A stretch of DNA of 64,000 nt from Acidobacteriota bacterium (lineage in GTDB: Bacteria > Acidobacteriota > Terriglobia > Terriglobales > Acidobacteriaceae): positions 124,001 to 188,000 of the forward strand of contig JAJZBZ010000001.1 in the NCBI GenBank assembly GCA_021846275.1. The letters run 5' to 3'. The translations under genes and the position numbers were made by a program. Positions within the stretch are counted from its first letter, which is position 1. Each line of letters starts with the position of its first letter. Positions 18,032 to 27,943 of this stretch are shown here, piece by piece. The notes beneath the pieces are model-generated. The model ran no database searches. It was not told the DNA's origin and worked only from the letters and a program-made list of their open reading frames with translations.

Positions 18032-19447
18032 ATGAGGGACGAGAGCAAGGGACAGGAGCCGACGCAGGAGCCGACGCACGAACGGACGCGGGAACTGCCG
18101 CGCGTGCTGGGCACGAGCCACGCTGCGGCGATTGTGGTGGGGACGATCATTGGCAGCGGAATTTTTCTGGTGCCGACGGAGATGATGGCGGCGGTGGGGT
18201 CGTCGAAGCTGGTGTATGCGGCGTGGGTGGTGGGCGGGCTGCTGTCGTTGTTTGGCGCGATGACGTATGCGGAGCTGAGCGCGATGATGCCGTATGCGGG
18301 TGGGGAGTATGTGTATCTGCGCGGGGCGTATGGGGACAGGACGGGATTTCTGTATATGTGGACGTGGTTCGCGGTGGCGAAGCCGGCGTCGATTGCCTCG
18401 GTGACGAGTGGACTGGCGCGGACGCTGGGGATTTTTGCGGCGTTTCACTGGCTGGATGGGCGCGCGGTGGGCGGAGTGTGGCCGGTGGAGTGGTCGCAGG
18501 TGTTTGCGATTGCGGTGACGTGGGGGATTACGGGGCTGAACTATCTGGGGATCAAGAAGGCCGGGGATTTTCAGGTGGTGTTCACGGTGCTGAAGGCGGT
18601 GCTGATCCTGATTGTGGTGGGCTTCTGCTTCGGGTATGCGCATGGGGCGTGGGCGAACTTTGCGACGGGCGTGCCGGTGACGGGCGCGGGATGGGCCGCG
18701 ACGGCGAAGGGATTCATGATTGCGCTGATTGCGACGCTGTGGGCGTATGACGGGTGGAACGACCTGACGATGGTGGCCGGCGAGGTGAAACGGCCGGAAC
18801 GGGCGCTGCCGGTGGCGCTGATTGGCGGGCTGGTGGTGGTGGGCGGGCTGTTCATGGCGACGAACGCGGCGATTCAGTATGTGTTGCCGGCGGGAGCGAT
18901 TGTGGCGACGCCGAGGCCGGCGGTGGCGGCGCTGGCGGTGGTGGCCGGACCGGGCGGCGCGGCGCTGGTGGCGGCGGCGATGGCGCTGAGCATCTTTGTG
19001 ACGCTGAACGGGACGATCATGTCGGGCGCGCGGGTGCCGTTTGCGGCAGCGCGGGATGGGCTGTTTTTCCGGCGGTTTGCCGAGGTGCATCCGAGGTTTC
19101 AAAGCCCGGCGTTCTCGCTCGTGGTTCAGGCGGGGCTGTCGAGCCTGCTGCTGCTGGTGCTGGGGCGGTTTCAGCAGTTGTTTGAGCTGGCGGTCTTTGC
19201 GGAGTGGCTGTTTTACATGCTGACGGCGACGACGGTGTTCTGGTATCGGCGACGGATGCCGGAGATGGCGCGACCGTATCGGGTGTGGGGATATCCGGTG
19301 GTGCCGCTTGTCTTCATTGCGAGCGCGGGGGTGGTGCTGGTGGCGAGTTTTGCGGGGAATCTGCGCGGGTCGCTGATGGGGACGGGGCTGATTCTGGCGG
19401 GGCTGCCGCTGTTTGCGTGGCTGAAGCGGACGCGGGTCGGCGCGTGA
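18032..19447 (+). CDS. APC-superfamily amino-acid permease
   Basis: 471-aa polytopic transporter with about 12 helices. The first helix carries the substrate-backbone motif GTIIGSGIFLVP, and FVTLNGTIMSGARVPFAAARDG and WAYDGWNDLTMVAGEVK follow, as in LAT-type (SLC7-like) and YkbA/SteT exchangers. The N-terminus has a small tandem QEPT-like repeat. The ATG at 18032 follows the REP block; upstream in-frame sequence is repeat-derived. Expected to exchange or import amino acids across the inner membrane; specificity cannot be read from the sequence. Confidence 0.9.
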   Translation: MRDESKGQEPTQEPTHERTRELPRVLGTSHAAAIVVGTIIGSGIFLVPTEMMAAVGSSKLVYAAWVVGGLLSLFGAMTYAELSAMMPYAGGEYVYLRGAYGDRTGFLYMWTWFAVAKPASIASVTSGLARTLGIFAAFHWLDGRAVGGVWPVEWSQVFAIAVTWGITGLNYLGIKKAGDFQVVFTVLKAVLILIVVGFCFGYAHGAWANFATGVPVTGAGWAATAKGFMIALIATLWAYDGWNDLTMVAGEVKRPERALPVALIGGLVVVGGLFMATNAAIQYVLPAGAIVATPRPAVAALAVVAGPGGAALVAAAMALSIFVTLNGTIMSGARVPFAAARDGLFFRRFAEVHPRFQSPAFSLVVQAGLSSLLLLVLGRFQQLFELAVFAEWLFYMLTATTVFWYRRRMPEMARPYRVWGYPVVPLVFIASAGVVLVASFAGNLRGSLMGTGLILAGLPLFAWLKRTRVGA

Positions 19448-19594
19448 TGGCGCGGTTGCGAATGCGTGGCGGAATCAGAGCGCAGAGTCGCTGAAAAATT
19501 TACCCTGGATTTCTTCGTTTGTTCTGTCTCTTCGCGGATGGGCTGATGTATGCTTGCGGTGCTTCAAAATCGGAACGAGCGAGCGGAGGGAACG

Positions 19595-20278
19595 ATGAAA
19601 AAGTATCTGGCGGAGCTGGTGGGTACGTTTATTCTGGTGCTTTTTGGCTGCGGGACGGTGGTGGTGGCCGGGGACAAGGTGGGGATTCTGGGCATTGCGT
19701 TTGCGTTCGGATTCGGGCTGATTGCGGCGGCGTATGGAATTGGCGCGATTTCCGGCTGCCATATCAATCCGGCGGTGAGCCTGGGAGTGTGGATGGCGGG
19801 CCGGATGTCGCTGAAGGATATGGTTGGGTACTGGGTGGGACAGTTTGCGGGCGGGATTCTGGCGGCGTGGGTGCTGAGCGTGATGGTGAGCGGGGTGGCA
19901 GGCGGGTATAACGTGGCGGCGAGCGGGCTGGGACAGGATGGCTGGGGCGCGGGGTATCAGGGCGGATACAGCATGGGGTCGGCGATGATCTTCGAGTTTG
20001 TGGCGACGATGATCTTTGTGATTGTGATTCTGGGCGCGACGCACAAGAGCGCTCCGACGGGACTGGCGGGGCTGGCGATTGGCATCACGCTGGTGGCGAT
20101 TCATATCTTCGGGATACACATTACGGGCGTGAGCGTGAACCCGGCGCGGAGCTTTGGCCCGGCGCTGCTGGTGGGCGGACATGCGCTGGCGCAGGTGTGG
20201 CTGTTCCTGCTGATGCCGAGCCTGGGCGGGATTGCGGCGGGGGTGTTGTATCGGACGAAGGTGCTGGAAGCGGCGTGA
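19595..20278 (+). CDS. aqpZ: Aquaporin, AqpZ-like water channel
   Basis: 227-aa MIP family channel with six helices and both pore NPA boxes: CHINPAVSLG and SVNPARSFGP. The histidine of the selectivity filter (VAIHIFGIHITG) and the arginine after the second NPA are kept, favouring water over glycerol. GGAGGGAAC stands five bases before the ATG at 19595; the earlier in-frame ATG lacks this. A single gene with its own upstream space of about 145 bp. Confidence 0.93.
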   Translation: MKKYLAELVGTFILVLFGCGTVVVAGDKVGILGIAFAFGFGLIAAAYGIGAISGCHINPAVSLGVWMAGRMSLKDMVGYWVGQFAGGILAAWVLSVMVSGVAGGYNVAASGLGQDGWGAGYQGGYSMGSAMIFEFVATMIFVIVILGATHKSAPTGLAGLAIGITLVAIHIFGIHITGVSVNPARSFGPALLVGGHALAQVWLFLLMPSLGGIAAGVLYRTKVLEAA

Positions 20279-20419
20279 GGCAGGGAACGACTGGCCCGGC
20301 AGGAAGATGTTACATTTGCGGTAGCCGATTCGGAAAAGTTCGTTTTTCGTGCATTCTGTTCGCCTGACAGGTTGGACGACAGGATCGGTCAGAAGCCAAA
20401 CTGCGAGGGAATCTTCAAC

Positions 20420-21565
20420 GTGCCAACATTTTATGAATTTTTTGCTGGTGGCGGGATGGCTCGATCAGGGCTGGGCGCGAATTGGTCCTGCCTCATGGCG
20501 AACGATATTGATGCTAAAAAGACTTCGATCTATGCGGCAAACTGGGGAAAAGAGGGGCTGATCCCCGGCGATATTGCAACACTCTCCAGTCAGAACATTC
20601 CGGCAAGCGCGGAGATGGCGTGGGCATCTTTTCCGTGTCAGGATCTCTCCTTGGCGGGAAGTGGTGCAGGCTTGAAAGGCGAGCGATCAGGGACGTTCTG
20701 GAATTTCTGGAATATCATGCAAGGTCTTCAAGCCGAGCAACGCTCACCAAAGATTGTAGTGCTGGAAAACGTCTGCGGAGCGCTCTGGTCGCATGGAGGC
20801 GAGGATTTCTCAGCCATTGGCACCGCTCTGGCCGACGGCGGGTATCGGTTGGGCGCGGTGATCGTTGATGCTGTTCACTTCGTGCCGCAATCTCGTCCGC
20901 GCCTCTTTGTTATTGCAGTGAAAGATGGTTTTTTCGTTCCCGAACATTTAAGGATGCAGGAACCGGACTTGATGTGGCACCCGGCGCACCTTGTCCGCGC
21001 GTATGAGAGACTGCCCAAATCTGTTCAGAACGCATGGTTTTGGTGGAGACTTCCCGTCCCGCCGCGACGAGTGACGAATTTCTCAGACCTGATTGAAGAC
21101 GAACCATTCGGTGTCGTGTGGCACACACAGGAAGAAACCCAACGCCTGCTGTCCCTGATGAGTCCGCTCCATGTGCGAAAAGTCGAACAGGCCAAGCGTC
21201 TTGGATTTCGGGTGGTGGGGGGAATCTACAAGCGAACGCGCGTGGATGAAAATGGTAACCGGACTCAGCGCGCTGAAGTTCGTTTTGACGGTATCTCTGG
21301 TTGCCTGCGTACGCCAACCGGCGGCTCCAGCCGACAGACAATTTTGATTGTGGAAGGTGAAGACGTGCGTTCGCGTTTGCTGTCTCCGCGTGAGGCTGCC
21401 AGACTGATGGGGCTGACCGACGACTACATACTTCCTGAAAATTACAACGAGGCCTATCATCTTGCCGGTGACGGGGTGGTTGTCCCCGTTGTCAGATTTC
21501 TCGCGGAATACCTGCTTGAACCAATCCTTATGTCAGATAAAAGACGCAAGAGGCAGGCGGCCTGA
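20420..21565 (+). CDS. DNA (cytosine-5)-methyltransferase
   Basis: 381-aa C5 methyltransferase. Motif I is FYEFFAGGGMARSGLG (SAM binding), motif IV FPCQDLSLAGSG with the catalytic cysteine, motif VI VLENVCG, motif VIII QSRPRLFVI; the variable target-recognition region is about residues 190-290, and motifs IX-X follow at RLLSPREAARLMGLTDDY. I prefer the GTG at 20420, with GAGGGA nine bases upstream; a TTG 16 codons earlier is in frame. It overlaps the next gene by one base (TGATG). Clearly less GC-rich than its neighbours, suggesting recent acquisition. Confidence 0.92.
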   Translation: MPTFYEFFAGGGMARSGLGANWSCLMANDIDAKKTSIYAANWGKEGLIPGDIATLSSQNIPASAEMAWASFPCQDLSLAGSGAGLKGERSGTFWNFWNIMQGLQAEQRSPKIVVLENVCGALWSHGGEDFSAIGTALADGGYRLGAVIVDAVHFVPQSRPRLFVIAVKDGFFVPEHLRMQEPDLMWHPAHLVRAYERLPKSVQNAWFWWRLPVPPRRVTNFSDLIEDEPFGVVWHTQEETQRLLSLMSPLHVRKVEQAKRLGFRVVGGIYKRTRVDENGNRTQRAEVRFDGISGCLRTPTGGSSRQTILIVEGEDVRSRLLSPREAARLMGLTDDYILPENYNEAYHLAGDGVVVPVVRFLAEYLLEPILMSDKRRKRQAA

Positions 21566-22494
21566 TGGGGCGAACGCATCATGATGAACTTGCCGAATTC
21601 AGCGCGAGGCACAATTTTCAAGGGAAAGGCCCTCTTTCCGTGGCGCTGGTCGTAACCCAACATGCAAAGACGATGGGCTTGCCATTGCGCCCGGAAGCGC
21701 TGGTAACTGAAGGCGGAGGCCAGGTGCTTGGACTTGGCAAAGGAGCCGTACAGGTCATACTCAAACGGCATGGTATTGACCGCGTGCTTGCTGCGGAGGG
21801 TGGCAGAACATCTCGTGGCAGCCTCAATCATATGCGCGAGTATGTTGACTTTTTGAATGGGCTGAAACGCGACATTGATCTCGATGCGATTGAGAGATTC
21901 TGGATTGATCGGGTCAACGCGTTCTTCGCGGGCAAGCCGTTCAAGATCAGGCTCGATGCTTCGCGAAGTTTGCGCATGGTAGTACGAGATGTGATAGCAC
22001 AAGCGGAAGAGCGCCAGAAAGCGATGCGTGGAGTGTATTACGCAGGCGCTGTGTTGCAGCACCTTGTGGGAGCGAAGCTGGATTGTGCGTTGGGTAGAGG
22101 CTTTCTTCAGCACAATAGCTTTTCGACAGCCGATGCACCGAGGGAAAGGCCGGGAGATTTCTTTCTTGGCGATGTTGCCATCCATGTGACGACGTCGCCT
22201 GGAGAATCGGTCATCGAACGATGTCGCGAAAATCTGGATGACGGCCATCGCCCGATGCTTGTAACGATTCAACGCGGGCTTGGCGTTGCGGAAGGATTGG
22301 CTGCGAATGTGGGTCTTGCGGATCGGATCGATATTTTCGAGATCGAGCAGTTTGTTGCGCTGAATCTTTATGAACTCGCCAAATTTGCGGCTGAGGGGCG
22401 CAAAACCGCGGTGACTGACCTTGTGTCTCGGTATAACGAGATTGTCGATGAATTCGAGACAGACCCGAGCCTGAAGATTGAGCTTCGCGGTTGA
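21565..22494 (+). CDS. Putative type II restriction endonuclease (DUF4928-like)
   Basis: 309 aa, no export signal. I recall this kind of protein, coupled to C5 methyltransferases, as DUF4928; that is from memory. An N-terminal helical region (GKGPLSVALVVTQHAKTMGLPL) is followed by RGVYYAGAVLQHLVGAKLD and GDFFLGDVAIHVTTSPGESVIERC, where the acidic residues after beta-like stretches could belong to a PD-(D/E)xK nuclease core. The one-base overlap with the methyltransferase and the shared low GC support a restriction-modification pair. A control or accessory protein is the alternative. Confidence 0.7.
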   Translation: MGRTHHDELAEFSARHNFQGKGPLSVALVVTQHAKTMGLPLRPEALVTEGGGQVLGLGKGAVQVILKRHGIDRVLAAEGGRTSRGSLNHMREYVDFLNGLKRDIDLDAIERFWIDRVNAFFAGKPFKIRLDASRSLRMVVRDVIAQAEERQKAMRGVYYAGAVLQHLVGAKLDCALGRGFLQHNSFSTADAPRERPGDFFLGDVAIHVTTSPGESVIERCRENLDDGHRPMLVTIQRGLGVAEGLAANVGLADRIDIFEIEQFVALNLYELAKFAAEGRKTAVTDLVSRYNEIVDEFETDPSLKIELRG

Positions 22495-22527
22495 CTCAAC
22501 GGACACCTGACCTTGATTGAAATCGCA

Positions 22528-23490
22528 CTACAACTGGGAGCGGAAGAAGTCGAGGGAGAGGGCGAGGCCTTCGCGCAGGGAGATTTTTGGCTCCCAGCCG
22601 AGAATCGTGCGGGCGCGGGTGATGTCGGGCTGGCGGCGGGTGGGGTCGTCCTGCGGGAGTGGGGCGTAGGTGAGCGTGCTGGATGAGCCGGTGACTTCGA
22701 GGACGGCCTGAGCGCACTCGAGGATGGTGAATTCGCCGGGGTTGCCGATGTTGACGGGCAGGTGTTCGCGGCTGAGGGCGAGGCGGAAGATGCCGTCAAT
22801 GAGATCGGCCACGTAACAGAAGCTGCGCGTCTGCTGGCCGTCGCCGTAGACGGTGAGCGGCTGGTTGCGCAGGGCCTGCATGATGAAGTTGGAAATCACG
22901 CGGCCGTCGGACGGGTGAAGGCGCGGGCCGTAGGTGTTGAAGATGCGGACGAGGTGGGTGTTGACGCCGCGATAGCGATGCCAGGCCATGGTGAGGGATT
23001 CGGCGAAGCGCTTGGCTTCGTCGTAGACCGAGCGCGGGCCGACGGGGTTGACGTTGCCCCAGTAGCTTTCCGGCTGGGGATGGACGAGCGGGTCGCCGTA
23101 GCACTCCGACGTGGAGGCGTGGAGGAAGCTGGCGTTGTATTTGTGGGCGATGGCGAGCGCGTTTTCCGTGCCGCGCGAGCCGACGCTGAGGGTTTCAAGG
23201 GCGAGGCGGAGATACTCGGGCGGACTGGCGGGCGAGGCGAGGTTGAAGACGAAATCGACGGGGCCGGGATCGAAACTGCCGGGATCGAACGAGTCAGACT
23301 CGAACAGCTGGCAGATGTCGCGCTCTTCAAAGGCGAAACGCGGCTCAGAGGCGAGATGGGCGAGGTTGGCCGGCGAGCCGGTGGAGAAATTGTCCACGCC
23401 GAGGACGGCGAAGCCTTCGGCGAGGAGCCGGTCGGCGAGGTGGGAGCCGAGGAATCCGGCTGCTCCGGTGATGAGTGCGCGTTGCGGCAA
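22528..23490 (-). CDS. UDP-glucuronate decarboxylase (UDP-xylose synthase)
   Basis: 320-aa extended short-chain dehydrogenase. The NAD site is [16 protein letters not shown], catalytic Ser/Tyr/Lys lie in STSECYGDP and SVYDEAKR, and [18 protein letters not shown] is the signature that distinguishes UXS enzymes from other epimerases. It converts UDP-glucuronate to UDP-xylose. No ATG fits: the best start is TTG at 23490, with GGAGA seven bases upstream, placing the Rossmann motif at residues 7-15. It lies 71 bp downstream of UDP-glucose dehydrogenase, giving a two-step route from UDP-glucose to UDP-xylose. Confidence 0.88.
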   Translation of the reverse strand: MPQRALITGAAGFLGSHLADRLLAEGFAVLGVDNFSTGSPANLAHLASEPRFAFEERDICQLFESDSFDPGSFDPGPVDFVFNLASPASPPEYLRLALETLSVGSRGTENALAIAHKYNASFLHASTSECYGDPLVHPQPESYWGNVNPVGPRSVYDEAKRFAESLTMAWHRYRGVNTHLVRIFNTYGPRLHPSDGRVISNFIMQALRNQPLTVYGDGQQTRSFCYVADLIDGIFRLALSREHLPVNIGNPGEFTILECAQAVLEVTGSSSTLTYAPLPQDDPTRRQPDITRARTILGWEPKISLREGLALSLDFFRSQL

Positions 23491-23504
23491 GGGCGATTCT
23501 CCGT

Positions 23505-23552
23505 GGATTGAGGCTTCGCGGGATTGAGGCTTCGCGGGATTAAGGCTTCGCG
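23505..23552. repeat. Three 16-bp tandem repeats between the UDP-sugar genes
   Basis: GGATTGAGGCTTCGCG occurs at 23505-23520 and 23521-23536, and once more with one change (GGATTAAGGCTTCGCG) at 23537-23552. They occupy most of the spacer between the dehydrogenase stop and the decarboxylase ribosome-binding site. Confidence 0.9.
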
Positions 23553-23561
23553 CGACCTGGG

Positions 23562-25010
23562 CTAGAGCGGAGTTTTGCGCGGGCGGCCCTGCGTGGAGGC
23601 GTAGACGGCGGGACGGCCGACGCTGACGTAGGTGAAGCCGTGGTCGCGCATGACGTCGGGCGAGTAGAGGTTGCGACCGTCGATGACGATGGGGAATTTG
23701 AGGGCGCGGTTGAGGCGGTTGAGGTCGAGGGTGGCGAACTGGCACCACTCGGTGAGGATGACGACGGCGTCGGCGTCTTCGGCGGCGGCGTAGGGGTCGT
23801 CGGTGTAGGTGAGCGCGCCGGACGCAGGCAGCACGCGCTGGGCGGCTTCGATGGCTGCGGGATCGGTGGCTGCGACGTGGACGCCGGCGTCGAGCAGGCG
23901 GCGTATGAGCGCGATGGCCGGGGAGTCGCGCGTGTCGTCGGTGTCGGACTTGAAGGCGAGGCCGAAGGCTGCGATCTTTTTTCCGCGAAGCGTCCAGAGC
24001 GCAGAGCGGATTTTGTCAAAAAAGAGATCGAGCTGGCGGTCGTTGATCTTGCGGACCTCGTCGAGGAGGTGGAAGTCGATGCCCTGCTGCTCGGCGACCC
24101 AGGAGAATGCGGCGACATCCTTGGGGAAGCAGGAGCCGCCGTAGCCGAGGCCGGCGCGGAGGAAGCGCGGACCGATGCGGGCGTCGAGACCCATGCCGAG
24201 GGCGATGTCTTCGATGTTGGCATCGACGGCTTCGGCGAGGTTGGAGACGGCGTTGATGAAGGAGATTTTGAGGGCGAGGAAGGCGTTGGAGGCGTGTTTG
24301 ATGATCTCGGCGCTCTGGGCGGAGGTGACGACGAGTTTTGCGGGCTGATCGGCGGAGCAAGGGCCGGGCAGAGCGTTGGGCTGGTGGTAATAGCCGCCGG
24401 TGGTGAGCGGGGCGTAGATGCGGCGGAGCAGGTCGGCGGAGCGGTCGTTGTTGGCTCCGACGACGATGCGATCGGGATGGAGGAAGTCGCCGATGGCGGT
24501 TCCTTCGCGGAGGAATTCGGGGTTGGAGACGATGTCGAACTGGTCGGAGGCGACGCCGTGGCGGTGCATGCAGCGGGTGATCCACTCGTTGGTGTAGACG
24601 GGGACGGTGCTTTTTTCGACGAGGACTTTGTAGCCGTTCATGGCCTGGGCGATCTGGCTGACGACGGCTTCGACGTAGGAGAGATCGGCGGCACCGGAGC
24701 TGCCCTGGGGGGTTCCGACGGCGATGAAGACGGCTTCGGCGGGGCGGATGGCGGCGGCGAGATCGGTGGTGAAGGTGACGCCGTGGTTCAAGTGGCGGGC
24801 GAGCATTTCGGGGAGATGTTCTTCGTAGATAGGAGCTTCGCCGCGCTGAAGCTGGGCGACCTTGGCCTCGTTGTTGTCCACGCAAAGGACGCGGTGGCCC
24901 ATCTCTGCGAAGCAGACGGCGGCGACGAGGCCGACATAGCCGGAGCCGATGACGCAGATGGTGACGGGCGCGGAAGCGGAGCCGGAGGATGAATCAGAGG
25001 ATGCGGGCAC
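23562..25010 (-). CDS. ugd: UDP-glucose 6-dehydrogenase
   Basis: 482 aa. Oxidises UDP-glucose to UDP-glucuronate with two NAD. N-terminal Rossmann motif [37 protein letters not shown], the catalytic Cys294 in [10 protein letters not shown], the central-helix lysine/asparagine region and the C-terminal [15 protein letters not shown] are all present. The first 15 residues are Ser-rich and dispensable-looking. It heads the minus-strand pair with the UDP-xylose synthase, probably feeding extracellular polysaccharide synthesis. Confidence 0.96.
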   Translation of the reverse strand: MPASSDSSSGSASAPVTICVIGSGYVGLVAAVCFAEMGHRVLCVDNNEAKVAQLQRGEAPIYEEHLPEMLARHLNHGVTFTTDLAAAIRPAEAVFIAVGTPQGSSGAADLSYVEAVVSQIAQAMNGYKVLVEKSTVPVYTNEWITRCMHRHGVASDQFDIVSNPEFLREGTAIGDFLHPDRIVVGANNDRSADLLRRIYAPLTTGGYYHQPNALPGPCSADQPAKLVVTSAQSAEIIKHASNAFLALKISFINAVSNLAEAVDANIEDIALGMGLDARIGPRFLRAGLGYGGSCFPKDVAAFSWVAEQQGIDFHLLDEVRKINDRQLDLFFDKIRSALWTLRGKKIAAFGLAFKSDTDDTRDSPAIALIRRLLDAGVHVAATDPAAIEAAQRVLPASGALTYTDDPYAAAEDADAVVILTEWCQFATLDLNRLNRALKFPIVIDGRNLYSPDVMRDHGFTYVSVGRPAVYASTQGRPRKTPL

Positions 25011-25196
25011 GCTGGAAGACTCCCTTCATTGTGGCGGATGGCAGGCCAGCCGCGATGGATGTTCGTCAGCGAAAACGAGTGGCGCAGAGGATGCAGATAT
25101 GCAGGAAAAGCTTGCTCTGGATTTAGAGTAAAGCAGTGCAAGCCACGATCCCAAATCGAGGGCATTCGCATGCTGTGAGAATGTGAGGAAATCGGA

Positions 25197-25814
25197 ATGG
25201 AGTTTGGCTGGAAAGATCGGGTGAAAGAATATATCCGGCAGGAGGCGCAGCCGGTGGACAAGTTTGCGCACCAGCCAAGACTGGAACTGCTGACCGAAGC
25301 GCTGGCGCATGCACCGGAACTGGAGCGCAGGCCGGATAGCGACGTGTTGTTTGCGGCGGCGTGGATGCATGATCTGGGCGTCTTCACGGGGCACAGGCCG
25401 AGCGACCCGGAGGCGCTGGCGCGGTGGGATCATGTGCCGTATACGGTGGCGGCGACGGAGCGGCTGCTGCGGGAGTGGGGATTTCCGGAGGAAAAACTGG
25501 CGGCGGTGAGCGCGGCGATTCAGACGCACGAGGCGAAGCATGAGCCGACGACGCCGGAGGGCGTGGTGCTGCGCGATGCGGACATTCTGGAGCAGTTGGG
25601 CGCGGTGGGCGTGGCGCGGGCGCTGGTGAAGGTGGGACGGGATACGCGGTACGCGCGGGTGTGCGATGTGGTGCCGGTGCTGGAGCACGCGCTGGCGACT
25701 CTGCCGGGCAGGCTGAAGCTGCGCCATGCGCGAGAGATGGCGGCACGACGCGTGGCGCTCATGCGTGCGTTTTTGGAGGAGCTGAATCGAGAGGCTGGCG
25801 AGTGGGTGGGGTGA
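25197..25814 (+). CDS. HD-domain phosphohydrolase family protein
   Basis: 205-aa cytosolic protein with a single HD domain: an early His (FAHQPRLELL), the HD pair in AAWMHDLG, a further His in QTHEAK and Asp in LRDADILEQLGAVG, the usual metal ligands of HD hydrolases. The small size fits COG1418-like uncharacterised hydrolases. The ATG has GAGGAAAT six to eight bases upstream. Likely a nucleotide or phosphoester hydrolase; no partner is evident. Confidence 0.85.
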   Translation: MEFGWKDRVKEYIRQEAQPVDKFAHQPRLELLTEALAHAPELERRPDSDVLFAAAWMHDLGVFTGHRPSDPEALARWDHVPYTVAATERLLREWGFPEEKLAAVSAAIQTHEAKHEPTTPEGVVLRDADILEQLGAVGVARALVKVGRDTRYARVCDVVPVLEHALATLPGRLKLRHAREMAARRVALMRAFLEELNREAGEWVG

Positions 25815-25994
25815 GGCACGGAGCGGATGAGGATTTGGTCGGCGCGTCGGCTCCCTGTTTCCCTTTTTGGTGCGGAAAATTACGCAATGCGCAGGAAGGC
25901 GCGCAGGGATTCATCCCGGTTTGAAGAAAGTCGATATAAGATGGGAGTACGACCAGCCTCGGGGCGGAGTCTGCCACAACATGAGTGAGGATTC

Positions 25995-26579
25995 ATGTCT
26001 ACAAAACAGGTACTAGCAGGCATTCTCCTTTTTGCCGGAGCGGCGATGAGCCTTCCGGCGCGGTCACAGGTGGCACCAACGGTGAAGGTGAGCGGTCTTC
26101 CTCTGAGCGTGGGTGGCGGGTTATCGGATTACTCGCTGGATTACGGTCCGGGTCGGCGGATGCTGGGTTTCTCGGAGTGGGCCGACTATGAGGTTTTTCA
26201 CGGGTTGGGCATTGAGGCCGAGGGCACGGAGATATTTCTGGACAAGCCTGCCGTGCTGGTGCGGATGAATCAGGACACGATCAAGGGCGGAGTGATCTAC
26301 AAGGCGCGGTCGTTCTGGGGCTTGCGTCCGTATGCCAAGGGTCTGATCGGACTGGGGAGCATTGATTTTCCGTCCGATAACCCGTTGTATACGCATGACA
26401 CGTACACGGTGGAGGCGCTTGGCGGCGGCGTGGAATACCATGTCTGGAACAGCGTTTCCGTGCGCGGGGATTACGAGTACCAGATGTGGAACCACTACCA
26501 GAGTCCGAACAACCTGACACCGAATGGGTTTACAATCGGTGCAACGTACTCCTTCCGCAAGATTCACAGGCATTTGTAA
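25995..26579 (+). CDS. Outer-membrane beta-barrel protein
   Basis: 194 aa. Signal peptide MSTKQVLAGILLFAGAAMSLPARSQ, then alternating beta-strand sequence with aromatic girdle residues and a C-terminal strand (GFTIGATYSFRKIHRHL), as in small 8-stranded OmpA/OmpX-like or OMP_b-brl proteins. GAGG lies six bases before the ATG. A separate transcription unit before the glycosyltransferase gene. Function unknown; a structural or porin-like role is a guess. Confidence 0.8.
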   Translation: MSTKQVLAGILLFAGAAMSLPARSQVAPTVKVSGLPLSVGGGLSDYSLDYGPGRRMLGFSEWADYEVFHGLGIEAEGTEIFLDKPAVLVRMNQDTIKGGVIYKARSFWGLRPYAKGLIGLGSIDFPSDNPLYTHDTYTVEALGGGVEYHVWNSVSVRGDYEYQMWNHYQSPNNLTPNGFTIGATYSFRKIHRHL

Positions 26580-26721
26580 TTCGGAATCATTCAGGTCAAC
26601 CCCAAATCCAGACGATGTCCGCGTTCGCGGAGAGCAGTTGTCCGACGAAAAGAGAGTGGAAATGCGGGCACAAGCGGGATCTGACTGCCGTGGGGCAGGA
26701 GCAGGTCCGGAGGATCGACCG

Positions 26722-27519
26722 ATGCAGGCTTATGCGACTGAGCACCCATCCACACCTCCGCCTCCAGAGCGGCGGCAGGTGGACATGAGCATACTGGGAG
26801 TGCGCTTCCATGTGGGCAGCGCGGAGGCGGCCGTGGAGCGCGCGGTGAGCCAGGGCGGACTGGTGGTGGTGCCGGCGGCTCCGGCGCTGAAGAATCTGGC
26901 GCGGGATGCGGGGTATCGTCAGGCGCTTGCGGGAGCGGATTTTGCGATTGCCGACAGCGCGCTGATGGTGTGGCTGTGGAATCTGGTCGAGCGGAGGCGG
27001 ATTTCGAAGCTGTCGGGGCTGAAGTATCTGCGGACGCTGCTGGAGCATGAGGATGTGCGCGACGCGGGCAGTACGTTCTGGGTGATGCCGACGAAGGCAA
27101 GCGCGGAGCGGAACGTGAAATGGCTGCGCGAGCAGGGCATCGCGGTGAGCGATGAGGATGTGTATCTGGCACCGCTCTACGGGGCGACGATTGAGGACGA
27201 GGAGCTGCTGAGGCGGATTGAGGCGCGGCGACCGAGGCATATCGTGATGGCGATTGGCGGCGGGACGCAGGAGCGCGTGGGGTGGTATCTGAAGCAGCGG
27301 CTCGGCTACAAGCCTGCGATACACTGCATTGGCGCGGCGATTGGGTTTCTGAGCGGGGATCAGGTGAAGATTCCCGATTGGGTGGATTGCTGCGGGCTGG
27401 GATGGCTGTGGCGCGTGATCTCGGACCCGAAGCGGTATGGACCGAGGTACTGGGATGCCAGGCATCTGGCACCGCTGCTGCTGAAGTATCGCGAGAAGCT
27501 GCCGGTGATGCAGGGCTGA
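26722..27519 (+). CDS. WecB/TagA/CpsF family glycosyltransferase
   Basis: 265 aa, GT26-type fold that transfers a sugar from UDP-N-acetylmannosamine(uronate) or similar donors onto lipid-linked intermediates. Motifs: VVVPAAPALKNLARD, the active-site region ADFAIADSALMVWL, GGGTQERVGWYL, GAAIGFLSGD, and PDWVDCCGLGWLWRVISDPKRY at the C-terminus. GGAGG sits nine bases before the ATG at 26722; earlier ATGs (26662, 26524) add a low-complexity leader. The usual ADG of the active site is ADS here. It probably belongs to surface polysaccharide synthesis. Confidence 0.87.
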   Translation: MQAYATEHPSTPPPPERRQVDMSILGVRFHVGSAEAAVERAVSQGGLVVVPAAPALKNLARDAGYRQALAGADFAIADSALMVWLWNLVERRRISKLSGLKYLRTLLEHEDVRDAGSTFWVMPTKASAERNVKWLREQGIAVSDEDVYLAPLYGATIEDEELLRRIEARRPRHIVMAIGGGTQERVGWYLKQRLGYKPAIHCIGAAIGFLSGDQVKIPDWVDCCGLGWLWRVISDPKRYGPRYWDARHLAPLLLKYREKLPVMQG

Positions 27520-27588
27520 CGGGTGGCAGTTCATGATCTGAAAATGAAATGGTGCGCAGTGAGGCCGGACCTGATAGCTTGAAACTGG

Positions 27589-27909
27589 ATGGTCAGGTCC
27601 GTGGGCGTATTGCATTCTGTGCGGGTATTTCACCCTGGGCAGCGTTCGCTGGTGCGCAGCACCGTGATGGCGCTGGGGAGCTTTGTGACCGGATTTCTGA
27701 TCTCCGGTTATCCGGATTTGCGGCGCAGTCCGTGGATGATTGTGCCGGTGGTGGTGTGCGCGATGGCGGCGCTGGATACGGCGCGGTGCATGCAGAAGCG
27801 GTGGAATTTTTATCACGGAGCGGTGCTGCTGCTGCTCTATGCCGACCTGATGATTCTGCTGATGCTGACGTTCTTTCTGGTGGTTCCGTACAGCGGGCTG
27901 ACGCTGTGA
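27589..27909 (+). CDS. Small hydrophobic membrane protein, hypothetical
   Basis: 106 aa with three hydrophobic stretches (about residues 26-42, 48-63 and 77-103) separated by basic loops (RCMQKRWNFYHG). No family recognised. The start is uncertain: the ATG at 27589 has only a weak ribosome-binding site and internal ATG/GTG codons exist. It follows the glycosyltransferase by 69 bp on the same strand, so it may be a membrane partner of that gene. Confidence 0.55.
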   Translation: MVRSVGVLHSVRVFHPGQRSLVRSTVMALGSFVTGFLISGYPDLRRSPWMIVPVVVCAMAALDTARCMQKRWNFYHGAVLLLLYADLMILLMLTFFLVVPYSGLTL

Positions 27910-27943
27910 CGGCGGGCGGGGCGGGATCGATTGCGGCTCCAGC

